From Litoreibacter ascidiaceicola (GTDB taxonomy: Bacteria > Pseudomonadota > Alphaproteobacteria > Rhodobacterales > Rhodobacteraceae), in NCBI RefSeq assembly GCF_900129235.1, contig NZ_FQUV01000008.1:1-64000 (forward strand): a stretch of DNA of 64,000 nucleotides, in the 5' to 3' direction. This document shows, one piece after another, positions 1 through 7,681 of this stretch. Both the position numbers and the translations under genes were made by a program. The stretch's first letter is position 1; each line of letters opens with the position of its first letter. Under the pieces are notes generated by a model that was not told where the DNA came from, searched no databases, and worked only from the letters and a program-made list of their open reading frames with translations.

Positions 1-1702
1 GGCCACTCGCGCAGCTGATCCGACCGTCAGTCTTGAAAATGACCACAAAATCCATCAAAATCCGTCAGAACAGGCATCACTTGGGAAATGTCAGCTCAAT
101 GACGATTGGCAATTCTGCGCGATAAAATCGCTCGATGATGGCTTTGCCAAACTCGATGAGGAAAAGCGAACCATCTTCTTTTTTGACGACTTCCTCGGTC
201 AGATTGAGCTTGATCGCCAAGCACTCGTTCAACGGGATGGGCAATTGGCGAGATTTGTGAAGCGCGTTAGAGCTTCCAAAAACGCGCGTTTCATTCTGAC
301 CACGCGTGCACACATCTTTGAGGAAGCACGAAGACTTTCAGATCATATGGATGAAGGTCGCTTCCAGCTTTCAAAATTTCTGCTAGATGTTGGGCAATAT
401 ACCCGCTCAATCAAAGCGCGCATCTTGTTCAACCATCTTGCCGCATCAGATCTGACTGGTGGCCACATAGAAGCTCTGCTTCAGGGTGATTGGCTGAAGA
501 AGATAGTTGATCACCGAAACTACAATCCGCGCCTAATTGCGCATATAGCTGCAGAGTGTCCTGAAGACTTGGACGAAACCGCTTATCCCACATTTGCCTT
601 CAAGATCCTCGAAAATCCTGCGCTGATCTGGGCCAAGGCATACCGCAGTCTCAGCATGCGCTGCCAAAACCTGCTTGTGGCTCTCTACTTTGGCAATCAG
701 TATCACCAACCTATTGGGGTTCTGCGGAAAAACTTCAACGCAATACATAACAAGATTTGCGAACACTATTCACAGCCGTCAAAACCAGAGGACTTCGAAG
801 AAGCTCTCAAATCACTCGAGTCTGGCTTTGTTGCCATATCCGGTCAGCAGGTGCGGTTTGTGAATCCATCAGTCCGCGACTTTCTAAAGGAACATTTATC
901 TGATGGAGATTTTTTGGGCCTGCTCCCGACCCTTTGCGTACGAGCCGAATGGGCCCAGAATCTATGGAGCCACTTAAAACACACGTTCCAGACCGATCCC
1001 GATAAACTGAAAGCTCTGGCGCTAGCATTCTTAGAGTTTGCGAACAAACTGGACCAAATCCCCAACTTCGCGAAGGTGAAGTCGGAACAGCACCATTATT
1101 GGTACCGCAAACTCGATGACCTTTCTATCGCTGAACGAGGATCTCTTCTGCTTGATCTGTTTGAGCAATCCGACGACTCTCGCTTTCTCGATGCCGCGAT
1201 CTCAGCCTTGAAGAGCGAGGCTCTTGGGTTCGAAGCGTCACGTGATTCCAGAGATTTACCAGAACTTCACTGGAGGATTTCCAACTTTGTCGATGATGAT
1301 GTGGATAGCAAGGCGGTCTTGCTTGCTTCGGTAGAGTCCGCGCTAGTGAGTGCAATCGAAGCTGGCATTCCGATGGACGAATTAGTCGCCGTGAAAGACG
1401 CCATAGACGAATACCTTGATGAAGCTACTGATCTCGAACCCATCGAAGACGCGATAAACTCCGCGATCGACTATGAGTTTGATGAGGTTTCAGAAACAAT
1501 CTCTGACCTTTCTTCCGAAAGTGAACTGAATGAACATATCGAGATGCTGGAGTTCATTGCACGGCACACCGGTCGCAGTGCCGAAGCCGCTAAAAACGTG
1601 GTGCTTGAGAAAATCAGTGAAATTGAAGTGTCAGACTATGGTGACTACCAACCAAACTCTCGTGGGCGAAGCAGTCACGCCGATACAGAGTTTTCCGACA
1701 TG
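1..1702. other. foreign DNA segment ending inside phnE
   Basis: Everything left of about nt 1697-1704 belongs to the nSTAND3 gene, and everything to the right is phnE. The switch is abrupt, and the phnE coding frame loses homology at exactly this point. I see no insertion-sequence terminal repeat or tRNA target at the junction. The other end of the segment is outside the window, so insertion, deletion and inversion cannot be told apart here. Confidence 0.6.
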
Positions 1703-1840
1703 ATGATGCTTTCCAGCAAACCGCTCCAGATATCCGAAGCCCGAGAGACGAAATCGGGGGTCATGAAGGCTAGGATGAATTGTCCACCGCGATCCAATCC
1801 CTCGTATACGCGGGACCAGTTGATCTCGATCGTCATGTAG
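2..1840 (+). CDS. nSTAND3-type NTPase (defence-associated), 5' end outside window, chimeric 3' end
   Basis: The reading frame is open from the window's first bases, so the N-terminal part is missing. Residues FFFDDFLGQ (nt 176-202) look like a Walker B strand and RFILTTRAH (about nt 287-313) like the following sensor strand. The next stretch (FLLDVGQYTR, ILFNHL, DHRNYNPRLI) matches what I know of nSTAND3 NTPases, STAND ATPases usually fused to an N-terminal nuclease or other effector and found in anti-phage islands. The rest is helical, acidic and repeat-like. From about nt 1700 the frame runs into the antisense of phnE, so its last ~46 codons and its stop are borrowed from that gene. I infer a conflict-system ATPase whose effector domain lies upstream. 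No Walker A is visible. Confidence 0.72.
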   Translation, partial: ATRAADPTVSLENDHKIHQNPSEQASLGKCQLNDDWQFCAIKSLDDGFAKLDEEKRTIFFFDDFLGQIELDRQALVQRDGQLARFVKRVRASKNARFILTTRAHIFEEARRLSDHMDEGRFQLSKFLLDVGQYTRSIKARILFNHLAASDLTGGHIEALLQGDWLKKIVDHRNYNPRLIAHIAAECPEDLDETAYPTFAFKILENPALIWAKAYRSLSMRCQNLLVALYFGNQYHQPIGVLRKNFNAIHNKICEHYSQPSKPEDFEEALKSLESGFVAISGQQVRFVNPSVRDFLKEHLSDGDFLGLLPTLCVRAEWAQNLWSHLKHTFQTDPDKLKALALAFLEFANKLDQIPNFAKVKSEQHHYWYRKLDDLSIAERGSLLLDLFEQSDDSRFLDAAISALKSEALGFEASRDSRDLPELHWRISNFVDDDVDSKAVLLASVESALVSAIEAGIPMDELVAVKDAIDEYLDEATDLEPIEDAINSAIDYEFDEVSETISDLSSESELNEHIEMLEFIARHTGRSAEAAKNVVLEKISEIEVSDYGDYQPNSRGRSSHADTEFSDMMMLSSKPLQISEARETKSGVMKARMNCPPRSNPSYTRDQLISIVM

Positions 1841-1956
1841 GCGGCGACCATGTAGGCGCAGAACGCGCTCAATAGTCCCCAACGCAGCATCGGGTTTGTG
1901 ACAAAGGGTGGTCGGCGCCATGTTTTGCCAAGGATTGCTTCTAGTTCCGTGCTCAT
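1699..1956 (-). pseudogene. phnE: phnE, phosphonate ABC transporter permease, truncated after ~86 codons
   Basis: The first ~86 residues read as the N-terminus of a PhnE inner-membrane permease: a short cytoplasmic lead, one hydrophobic segment (residues ~27-44), then the RGGQFILAFMTPDF and SGLLESIIM stretches that precede the transport core. After ESIIM the frame gives seven unrelated residues and stops at nt 1675. The five or so remaining membrane segments and the permease EAA loop are therefore absent. Its ATG overlaps the phnC stop by four bases, the arrangement expected of an intact phnDCE operon. I infer loss of function by the rearrangement that brought in the nSTAND3 gene. The missing part could lie elsewhere in the genome. 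Confidence 0.82.
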
Positions 1957-2750
1957 TCGGCGGCCTCGATTTCGTTGCCGTCGTCGTCGACCTTCTTGAT
2001 CGTCGCTTCCCAGTCTTCTTCGCCATAGATCGTTGTCAGAACATCTGGTGTCAGGGCCTCTGGTGGGCCGTCGAATTCCATCGCGCCGAAACGAAGTCCG
2101 ACGACACGCTGAACGAACATCTGCGCTAAGGCGACGTCATGGATGTTGATGATCGCCGCGAGGCCGCGCTCAGAGCACAGCTCGCAAATCAGGCGCATTA
2201 TCTGGCGGCTTGTTTTCGGGTCAAGTGATGCCGTTGGCTCGTCGACAAGTAGCAGTTTCGGATTCTGAATAAGTGCACGACAGATGCCGACGCGTTGCCG
2301 TTGACCACCGGACAATTCGTCGGCGCGCTTATCGGCCATGGCTAGCAGTCCCACGCGATCCAGGAGGCGGAAGGCCTCATCTACATCTGATTGTGGATAG
2401 TGGCGAGTAAGGCTGCGCCAGAAGCCGACATAGCCGAGCCTGCCGGAGAGGACGTTTTCCATCACGGTCAGGCGTTCGACCAATGCATATTCTTGAAAGA
2501 TCATTCCCATTTCGCGCCGCGCGCGGCGCAGGCCCGAAGATTTCAAGTGTGTAAGTTCGGTTTCGTCTAGCCAGACCTCTCCAGATGTCGGCTCAACCAG
2601 CCGGTTTATGCAGCGGATCAGGGTTGATTTTCCCGCTCCGGAGGGGCCGATCAGCGCCAGCACTTGCCCTTCAGGCATTTCGAGATCGATCGACTTCAAA
2701 GCCTGATCGCCCGTGGGATAAGTTTTCACGAGCTTTTTGAGTTTCAGCAT
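1953..2750 (-). CDS. phnC: phosphonate ABC transporter ATP-binding protein PhnC
   Basis: This is the cytoplasmic ATPase that powers phosphonate (or phosphate-ester) import through PhnE. Walker [10 protein letters not shown] is at residues 35-43, the Q loop QEY near 86, the signature LSGGQRQR at 146-153 and Walker B LLLVDEP at 166-172. The length of 265 residues is normal for PhnC. It follows phnD after 65 bases holding a strong hairpin and overlaps the phnE start by four bases, so it is the middle gene of a phnD-phnC-phnE operon. The gene itself is intact, but its membrane partner is truncated, so it probably has nothing to energise unless another PhnE exists. Confidence 0.93.
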   Translation of the reverse strand: MLKLKKLVKTYPTGDQALKSIDLEMPEGQVLALIGPSGAGKSTLIRCINRLVEPTSGEVWLDETELTHLKSSGLRRARREMGMIFQEYALVERLTVMENVLSGRLGYVGFWRSLTRHYPQSDVDEAFRLLDRVGLLAMADKRADELSGGQRQRVGICRALIQNPKLLLVDEPTASLDPKTSRQIMRLICELCSERGLAAIINIHDVALAQMFVQRVVGLRFGAMEFDGPPEALTPDVLTTIYGEEDWEATIKKVDDDGNEIEAAE

Positions 2751-2778
2751 GTCCAGCCTCAGTTGACGTAGTCAGTTC

Positions 2779-2802
2779 GGCGGCGCCCAAATGAGCGCCG
2801 CC
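2779..2802 (-). promoter_or_regulatory. intercistronic hairpin between phnD and phnC
   Basis: A perfect 8-bp inverted repeat (GGCGGCGC at 2779-2786 and GCGCCGCC at 2795-2802, 8-base loop) lies between the two genes. No T-run follows on the transcribed strand, so it is unlikely to be a full terminator. Such hairpins after binding-protein genes often protect the upstream mRNA 3' end, giving more binding protein than ATPase; that role is inferred. Confidence 0.6.
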
Positions 2803-2815
2803 AATTAGGGTTGGC

Positions 2816-3793
2816 CTATTGGCAAGTATAACTGACGTCGTTTGCCGCGTCGATTTTGCGGATCACGTTCCAGAAGTCTTTGTAGTTCATTTCAATGAAC
2901 TGCGACTCACCACCTTTGCCAAACTCGGCCTCAAGCGAAGTGCCGGCCCATTCGAACGAAAAGAAGGCATCGCGAATGCTGGCTTTCAACTCAGGCGTCA
3001 GGTTGTGCGCGGTACCAAAACCTGTGGTTGGGAAGGTCTCTGACTTGTAAAGCGACACGATCTGGTCAGCTTTGATCACATCACGCGCGACCATGCGCGT
3101 AATCACTGTGTTGGCGACAGAAGCGGCCAAATAGTCTTTATTTGCTACGCCGAGGATCGAGTTATCATGCTTGCCGGAAAAGACCGGCTCAAAATCTCGC
3201 TCTGGCAGCATGTCATAGTCGGCTTTCAGAATAGCGCTTGGTGCCTTGAAACCCGAATTTGAGGTGGGCGAAGTGAAGGCCAACTGCTTACCTTTGATAT
3301 CCGCGACGTCTTCGATACCAGAGCCGGGATAGGTGATGATCTCCATCTCATAACCGAAGCCGCCATCGTCGGCCGCCATGATTGTGAACGGGTTAAAGCC
3401 CGCGCAGTTTACCGCCAGCGGGTTGGAACCTGTGTTAAAGCCTGCAATATGCAAACGGCCGGAGCGCATGGCTTCGATTTGGGCTGCGTTTGATTGCACC
3501 GGGAAAAAGACGATGTCTTTACCGGTCTTTTCCTTTAAGTGATCCAGAAAGTCAGCCCAAGCAGCTTTGTACACGGCCGGATCTTCAACTGGCGTATACG
3601 CAAAGATCAGCGTATCGGGGTCGACTAACTCAGACGCGTCATCAGGTGTATCGGCGACCAGATCGCCATCACGGTCGCAATAGCGAGCATCCAGATCGCC
3701 ACGCGGACAGTCTTGTGCCCAAGCCCCGCTAGCGGCGATCGACATAGCGGCAATTGCACCGGTCGTAGCCAGTAGTTTTTTCAGTTTACTCAT
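2816..3793 (-). CDS. phnD: phosphonate ABC transporter periplasmic binding protein PhnD
   Basis: This is a periplasmic solute-binding protein of the PhnD/phosphate-phosphite-phosphonate family. The start MSKLKKLL is chosen because AAGGGAGG sits about seven bases before that ATG; a start eight codons earlier would put this ribosome site inside the coding region. A signal peptide of ~26 residues ends in AWA. The mature protein carries family features such as DTLIFAYTPVEDPA, an SGRLHIAGFNTG loop and LAFTSPTSNSGF, the last being a ligand-binding stretch. It lies 58 bases downstream of the deoR-type gene in the same direction, so the regulator and transporter are probably co-transcribed. The ligand could be a phosphonate, phosphite or phosphate ester; the sequence alone does not decide. 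Confidence 0.93.
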   Translation of the reverse strand: MSKLKKLLATTGAIAAMSIAASGAWAQDCPRGDLDARYCDRDGDLVADTPDDASELVDPDTLIFAYTPVEDPAVYKAAWADFLDHLKEKTGKDIVFFPVQSNAAQIEAMRSGRLHIAGFNTGSNPLAVNCAGFNPFTIMAADDGGFGYEMEIITYPGSGIEDVADIKGKQLAFTSPTSNSGFKAPSAILKADYDMLPERDFEPVFSGKHDNSILGVANKDYLAASVANTVITRMVARDVIKADQIVSLYKSETFPTTGFGTAHNLTPELKASIRDAFFSFEWAGTSLEAEFGKGGESQFIEMNYKDFWNVIRKIDAANDVSYTCQ

Positions 3794-3851
3794 GTTTTTT
3801 CCTCCCTTGGTTTTCAATTACACCTGCTTCTTCAGGGCAGATGTTGGTAAG

Positions 3852-4649
3852 CTAGCGTGCTACAATCACCTCAACATTGGCTCGATCGAGTGACTTGGCC
3901 AGATCTTCTGCGGGTGCCTGATCGGATATTATGGATGACACGTCGGATAGGCTGCCCACCTTCGCCAGACTCTTGCGGCCAAATTTCTCACCGTCAATCA
4001 GAAGGTGGGATACTGCACTTTGGCGCAGCATAATGCGCTTGATGGCCGCAAATCCCCGTATCGCTTCCGACGGGCCTCTTTCGGAAAGTGCCGAAGCGCC
4101 GATCAAGCATCTATCAACACAGTGGCGTTCTAGAAACTCGATCGCATCGGTTCCGATCACCGCGGATTCGGACGCGAGATAGTCACCGGGGCAAATGATG
4201 ACTTTGGTCGCCTCGCTTTGACCAAGGGCCATCGCCACCGGAAAGCTGTTGGTAATGACGGTGCAAGGCGTGCCGTCAAACGCAAGAAACCGTGCAAGCT
4301 GCAGGGTCGTTGAGCCGGAATCAACCATAAGTGTTTCGCCGGGTTGTACCAGATTTGCGGCCCTGCGACCGATCCGCTCACGTTCTGCGACACGGGCCGT
4401 CGCCCGCTCGTCAAATGTCGGGTAGTGGCCGGACGTTAAGGCCAGTGCCCCGCCATGCGCGCGATCCAAAAGACCGTCAGCGCTTAACTTCTCAAGATCA
4501 CGCCGAATGGTTTCGGTGGATACGCGAAAGCGACCAGCAAGTTCGGAAATACGGACATGTGGACGCAGTCGAAGTTCGAACAGGATCTGCTTGCGTCGTT
4601 CCTGCTTGCGCAGCTTTGGTCGTGTTTCAAGGTCAACGTCAACTGACAT
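3852..4649 (-). CDS. DeoR-family transcriptional regulator
   Basis: A 265-residue repressor of the DeoR/GlpR type. The N-terminal winged helix-turn-helix is at residues ~17-57 (ISELAGRFRVSTETIRRDL), followed by the DeoR sensor domain with RAHGGALAL, a VDSGSTTLQLA phosphosugar-site loop and an NSFPVA motif. The frame is open 60 codons further upstream, but homology begins at MSVDVDLETR, so that start is used. DeoR proteins usually sense phosphorylated sugars, which fits the neighbouring Na/phosphate and AfuABC-like systems. It is first in a run with phnD-phnC and divergent from the phosphate symporter. An inverted repeat in the 198-base gap (4715-4737) is a plausible operator. The effector is unknown. 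Confidence 0.85.
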   Translation of the reverse strand: MSVDVDLETRPKLRKQERRKQILFELRLRPHVRISELAGRFRVSTETIRRDLEKLSADGLLDRAHGGALALTSGHYPTFDERATARVAERERIGRRAANLVQPGETLMVDSGSTTLQLARFLAFDGTPCTVITNSFPVAMALGQSEATKVIICPGDYLASESAVIGTDAIEFLERHCVDRCLIGASALSERGPSEAIRGFAAIKRIMLRQSAVSHLLIDGEKFGRKSLAKVGSLSDVSSIISDQAPAEDLAKSLDRANVEVIVAR

Positions 4650-4714
4650 GCGCACTTTCAGATTTTGAGCAAGAATCCCCAACTTGAGTGCAAAAGTGTG
4701 GAGTTTCCCAACTA

Positions 4715-4737
4715 TATGCAAGAAAAAATGTTGCATA
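4715..4737. promoter_or_regulatory. inverted repeat, candidate operator of the DeoR-type regulator
   Basis: TATGCAA at 4715-4721 and TTGCATA at 4731-4737 form a perfect 7-bp inverted repeat with a 9-base A-rich centre. It lies in the divergent gap between the DeoR-type gene and the Na/phosphate symporter, where an autoregulatory site would be expected. Related TGCAA/GCAAG words occur nearby. Binding is inferred from position and symmetry only. Confidence 0.4.
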
Positions 4738-4847
4738 AGGCAGATTTCGGTGCTCGGATCATGCCAATGACGGCTGTAAGACGGTCCGGCGTGGTGACAA
4801 TGGTTATCCGCCGGTGTGCGAGAAAACACTCGGATCGGATGAACTAG

Positions 4848-6497
4848 GTGATCCAGATAATTGGAAATCTTGCGGGCGCGATTGCGCTTCTGCTCTGGTC
4901 TGTGCGGCTGGTGCGCACCGGGATTGAACGAGGATTCTCCGGCCCCCTTCGTACGGGGGTGCGGCGGGCATCTCAGAAGAAATCTACAGCAGCTGGAAGC
5001 GGCGTGGTCGCTGCTATTGCCATGCAGAGTTCGACTGCGGTCGCGATGTTAGTCGCTGGTTTCGTGTCGGCTGGAACGCTTCCTGCAGCAAGCAGCCTCG
5101 CTGTTATACTTGGTGCGGATCTCGGTTCGTCAATCGTCGCGCGAATTCTGCTGACGCCAATCGCAGTATTGGTGCCACTTCTATTGGTCGTTGGCGTGGG
5201 GCTTTTTCTGAAAGGCCGTGCACGTCGCATTAAGCAGACAGGGCGCATCATTATTGGCATTGCGCTTGTGTTGACGTCACTCTCCATGATCCGCACCGCG
5301 ACTGCTCCCTTGCAGGATAGCGAAATAACGGCGCTCATCTTCTCCTATCTGTCGACTGATCTTGTCACCTCTTTCTTGCTGGGTGCGGTGTTGGCGTGGG
5401 TTACCCATTCAAGTGTGGCAACGGTCCTTGCGGTCGTCGCGATGGCATCCGAGGGCGTCCTTCAAGCGCCTGCCGCCGCCGCAATCGTTCTTGGAGCCAA
5501 TCTTGGCGGTGCTACAATACCGGTATTGCTGACACTTTCCGGAGCACGCTCCGCAAGGCGGGTCATGTTCGCCAATTTGCTGATCCGTGGGGGTGGTGCG
5601 TTGCTGGCGCTACTGATTTTGGTGCAGTGGCAAAACCAGCTTAGCCTGCTTGGTGCGACTGCCGCCGTCCAATCGATCAACCTACATCTCGTCTTTAACC
5701 TCGTGGTGCTGCTGTTGGGGTTGATGTTGATCAACCCGATGCTGCGTGTGGCAAGCACAATTCTCCCTGATATCGCCCTATCAAAACCGCGCCGGATTAG
5801 CGCCCTAGATACGGCACTGACTGATCCAGATCGTGCACTCGCAAGCGCAATGCGGGAAGTTCTGGAGATGGGAGAGCAGGTACACGCCATGTTAACCCCG
5901 GTATTGGGACTGTTCCGCGACTGGGATGACGATACCTACCGCGCCATTCTTGATAGCGAAGACGAAGTTGACCGGATGCATTTCGAGGTGAAGCTGTACA
6001 TCGCGCATCTTCAGGAGGGCGTTCTGTCCGGCAGACAGGCCAGACGTGCGATGGACATCGCGACGATATCTAACCATCTGGAAGACGCAGGTGATCAGGT
6101 GTCCTCGAATTTAACCGACTACGCTCAACGCCTGCATGCGGAGGGGCTATCTTTTTCGGACGACGGATGGCGCGATTTGTGTGATTTCCACGATCAGGTT
6201 TTGTCTAACGTCCAGCTTGGTTTGAATGTGCTGATGACCGGAGATGCGGAGGCTGCAATCCAGCTTGTTGAAGAAAAAGACCGCATGCGTGATGTCGAAC
6301 AGCGGCTTCAGGCCCACCATCTTGACCGCCTTCGCAAAGGCAATGTTGCGAGCCTCGAAACCAGCAATCTGCATCAAGAAACTATCCGCGCTTTGAAGCA
6401 GGTGAACACCGCGTTCACCTTCACGGCATACCCCATCGTCGAGGCGACTGGAGGGCTGCTGTCCAGCCGTCTTGCAAGCACTGAAGGAGGCGATTGA
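4848..6497 (+). CDS. Na/phosphate cotransporter (NptA-like) with C-terminal PhoU-like domain
   Basis: An inner-membrane Na+:Pi symporter of 549 residues. The membrane half contains two inverted Na/Pi repeats with the family QSS/HSS signatures (QSSTAV at residues 60-65, THSSVATV at 186-193) and GADLG/GANLG loops. The C-terminal ~220 residues are helical and PhoU-like, as in bacterial YjbB/NptA proteins, where they are thought to tune flux. The start is GTG with only a weak ribosome site, so a nearby alternative is possible. It is divergent from the DeoR-type gene and followed by the AfuABC-like genes, consistent with a phosphorus-acquisition block. The transport direction, import or efflux, is not set by sequence. 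Confidence 0.9.
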   Translation: MIQIIGNLAGAIALLLWSVRLVRTGIERGFSGPLRTGVRRASQKKSTAAGSGVVAAIAMQSSTAVAMLVAGFVSAGTLPAASSLAVILGADLGSSIVARILLTPIAVLVPLLLVVGVGLFLKGRARRIKQTGRIIIGIALVLTSLSMIRTATAPLQDSEITALIFSYLSTDLVTSFLLGAVLAWVTHSSVATVLAVVAMASEGVLQAPAAAAIVLGANLGGATIPVLLTLSGARSARRVMFANLLIRGGGALLALLILVQWQNQLSLLGATAAVQSINLHLVFNLVVLLLGLMLINPMLRVASTILPDIALSKPRRISALDTALTDPDRALASAMREVLEMGEQVHAMLTPVLGLFRDWDDDTYRAILDSEDEVDRMHFEVKLYIAHLQEGVLSGRQARRAMDIATISNHLEDAGDQVSSNLTDYAQRLHAEGLSFSDDGWRDLCDFHDQVLSNVQLGLNVLMTGDAEAAIQLVEEKDRMRDVEQRLQAHHLDRLRKGNVASLETSNLHQETIRALKQVNTAFTFTAYPIVEATGGLLSSRLASTEGGD

Positions 6498-6652
6498 CTA
6501 AAGTAAGCAGCCGAAAAAAGTTGACGGGGCCGAGTTAGAGGACATGCTGTACTAGCCGATCATGAACATCGTGAAAAAAGCGTATCGTCGAGAATGTTGC
6601 TGCCAACGAAAATGACCAAGAATAATATCAAGTAAATCCTAGGGAGGAAAAC

Positions 6653-7678
6653 ATGAATAATATTAAAAGACTGCTGATCCCATCACTTATTGCAATGGCT
6701 GCAAGTGTAACGGCCGCGCAAGCGGAAAAGCTGACGCTATATTGCTCTGCGCAAGAAGACTGGTGCCAGCTCATGGCGCGTAGTTTTGAAGATGCGACAG
6801 GCATCGACGTCAATATGACCCGCAAATCCTCTGGTGAAACTTTCGCCCAAATCAAAGCAGAATCGTCCAACCCCAAGGGTGACGTCTGGTGGGGCGGCAC
6901 TGGTGATCCGCACCTGCAAGCCGCTGAGGAAGACCTGACTGAGCCATATGTCACACCAATGCGTGGCGAGCTGCACGACTGGGCGATTTCCCAAGCAACG
7001 AGTGCTGGGGACAAAACGATCGGCATCTATTCCGGCGCTTTGGGGTACGGTTACAACACCGATCTTCTCGCGGCGAACAACCTGCCGGAGCCTGCCTGCT
7101 GGAAAGACCTGCTGAAGCCCGAATACAAAGGGCATGTGCAAATGGCGAATCCGAACTCCTCCGGCACCGCGTACACGACGCTTGCCACTATGGTGCAGCT
7201 GTTTGGTGAGGATGAAGGCTTTGATTTCATGAAGGGCCTGCACTCCAACGTGAACCAATACACCAAGTCCGGTTCTGCCCCGATCAAAGCTGCGGGTCGT
7301 GGCGAGAACACCATTGGCATCGTGTTCATGCATGACGCTGTGAAGCAGGCAGTCGCTGGCTTTCCCGTAAAGGTTGTGGCCCCGTGCGAAGGCACTGGCT
7401 ACGAGATTGGCTCCATGTCGATCATTAAAGGCGCGCGCAACATGGACGAGGCCAAGAAGTTCTATGACTGGGCGCTTTCAACCGACGCACAAAACCTTGC
7501 GCTGGAAGTAAATGCGTTTCAGGTGTCGTCGAACACGGGGGCGGAAGCATCGCCATCTGCACCCGACATGTCATCGATCAAGCTGATTGATTACGACTTC
7601 AAAACCTACGGATCGTCGGCAGAGCGCAAGCGTCTGTTGCAAAAATGGGATGAAGAAGTCTCAACCCTTCCGCATTAA
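6653..7678 (+). CDS. afuA: AfuA-like ABC transporter periplasmic binding protein
   Basis: A periplasmic binding protein of the ferric-iron/AfuA cluster, 341 residues, with a signal peptide ending AQA (residue ~24) and a strong ribosome site (AGGGAGG). Stretches DVWWGGTGDPH, NSSGTAYTTLATMVQLFGE and APCEGTGYEIGS resemble AfuA, which is annotated as iron-binding in many genomes but in enteric and Actinobacillus work was shown to bind hexose phosphates. Two residue classes point away from iron: no tyrosine pair typical of FbpA stands out at the C-terminal site, and the neighbours concern phosphorus. I infer a phosphorylated sugar or similar anion as ligand; an aminoethylphosphonate-type ligand is an alternative. 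It is first in a three-gene operon. Confidence 0.85.
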   Translation: MNNIKRLLIPSLIAMAASVTAAQAEKLTLYCSAQEDWCQLMARSFEDATGIDVNMTRKSSGETFAQIKAESSNPKGDVWWGGTGDPHLQAAEEDLTEPYVTPMRGELHDWAISQATSAGDKTIGIYSGALGYGYNTDLLAANNLPEPACWKDLLKPEYKGHVQMANPNSSGTAYTTLATMVQLFGEDEGFDFMKGLHSNVNQYTKSGSAPIKAAGRGENTIGIVFMHDAVKQAVAGFPVKVVAPCEGTGYEIGSMSIIKGARNMDEAKKFYDWALSTDAQNLALEVNAFQVSSNTGAEASPSAPDMSSIKLIDYDFKTYGSSAERKRLLQKWDEEVSTLPH

Positions 7679-7681
7679 ATC

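Noticed and set aside
6498-6652. A Pho box or clear promoter before the AfuA-like gene
   Set aside because: A TTGACG occurs near 6520, but there is no convincing -10 box at the right spacing and no CTGTCAT-type repeat, so I do not call a site.
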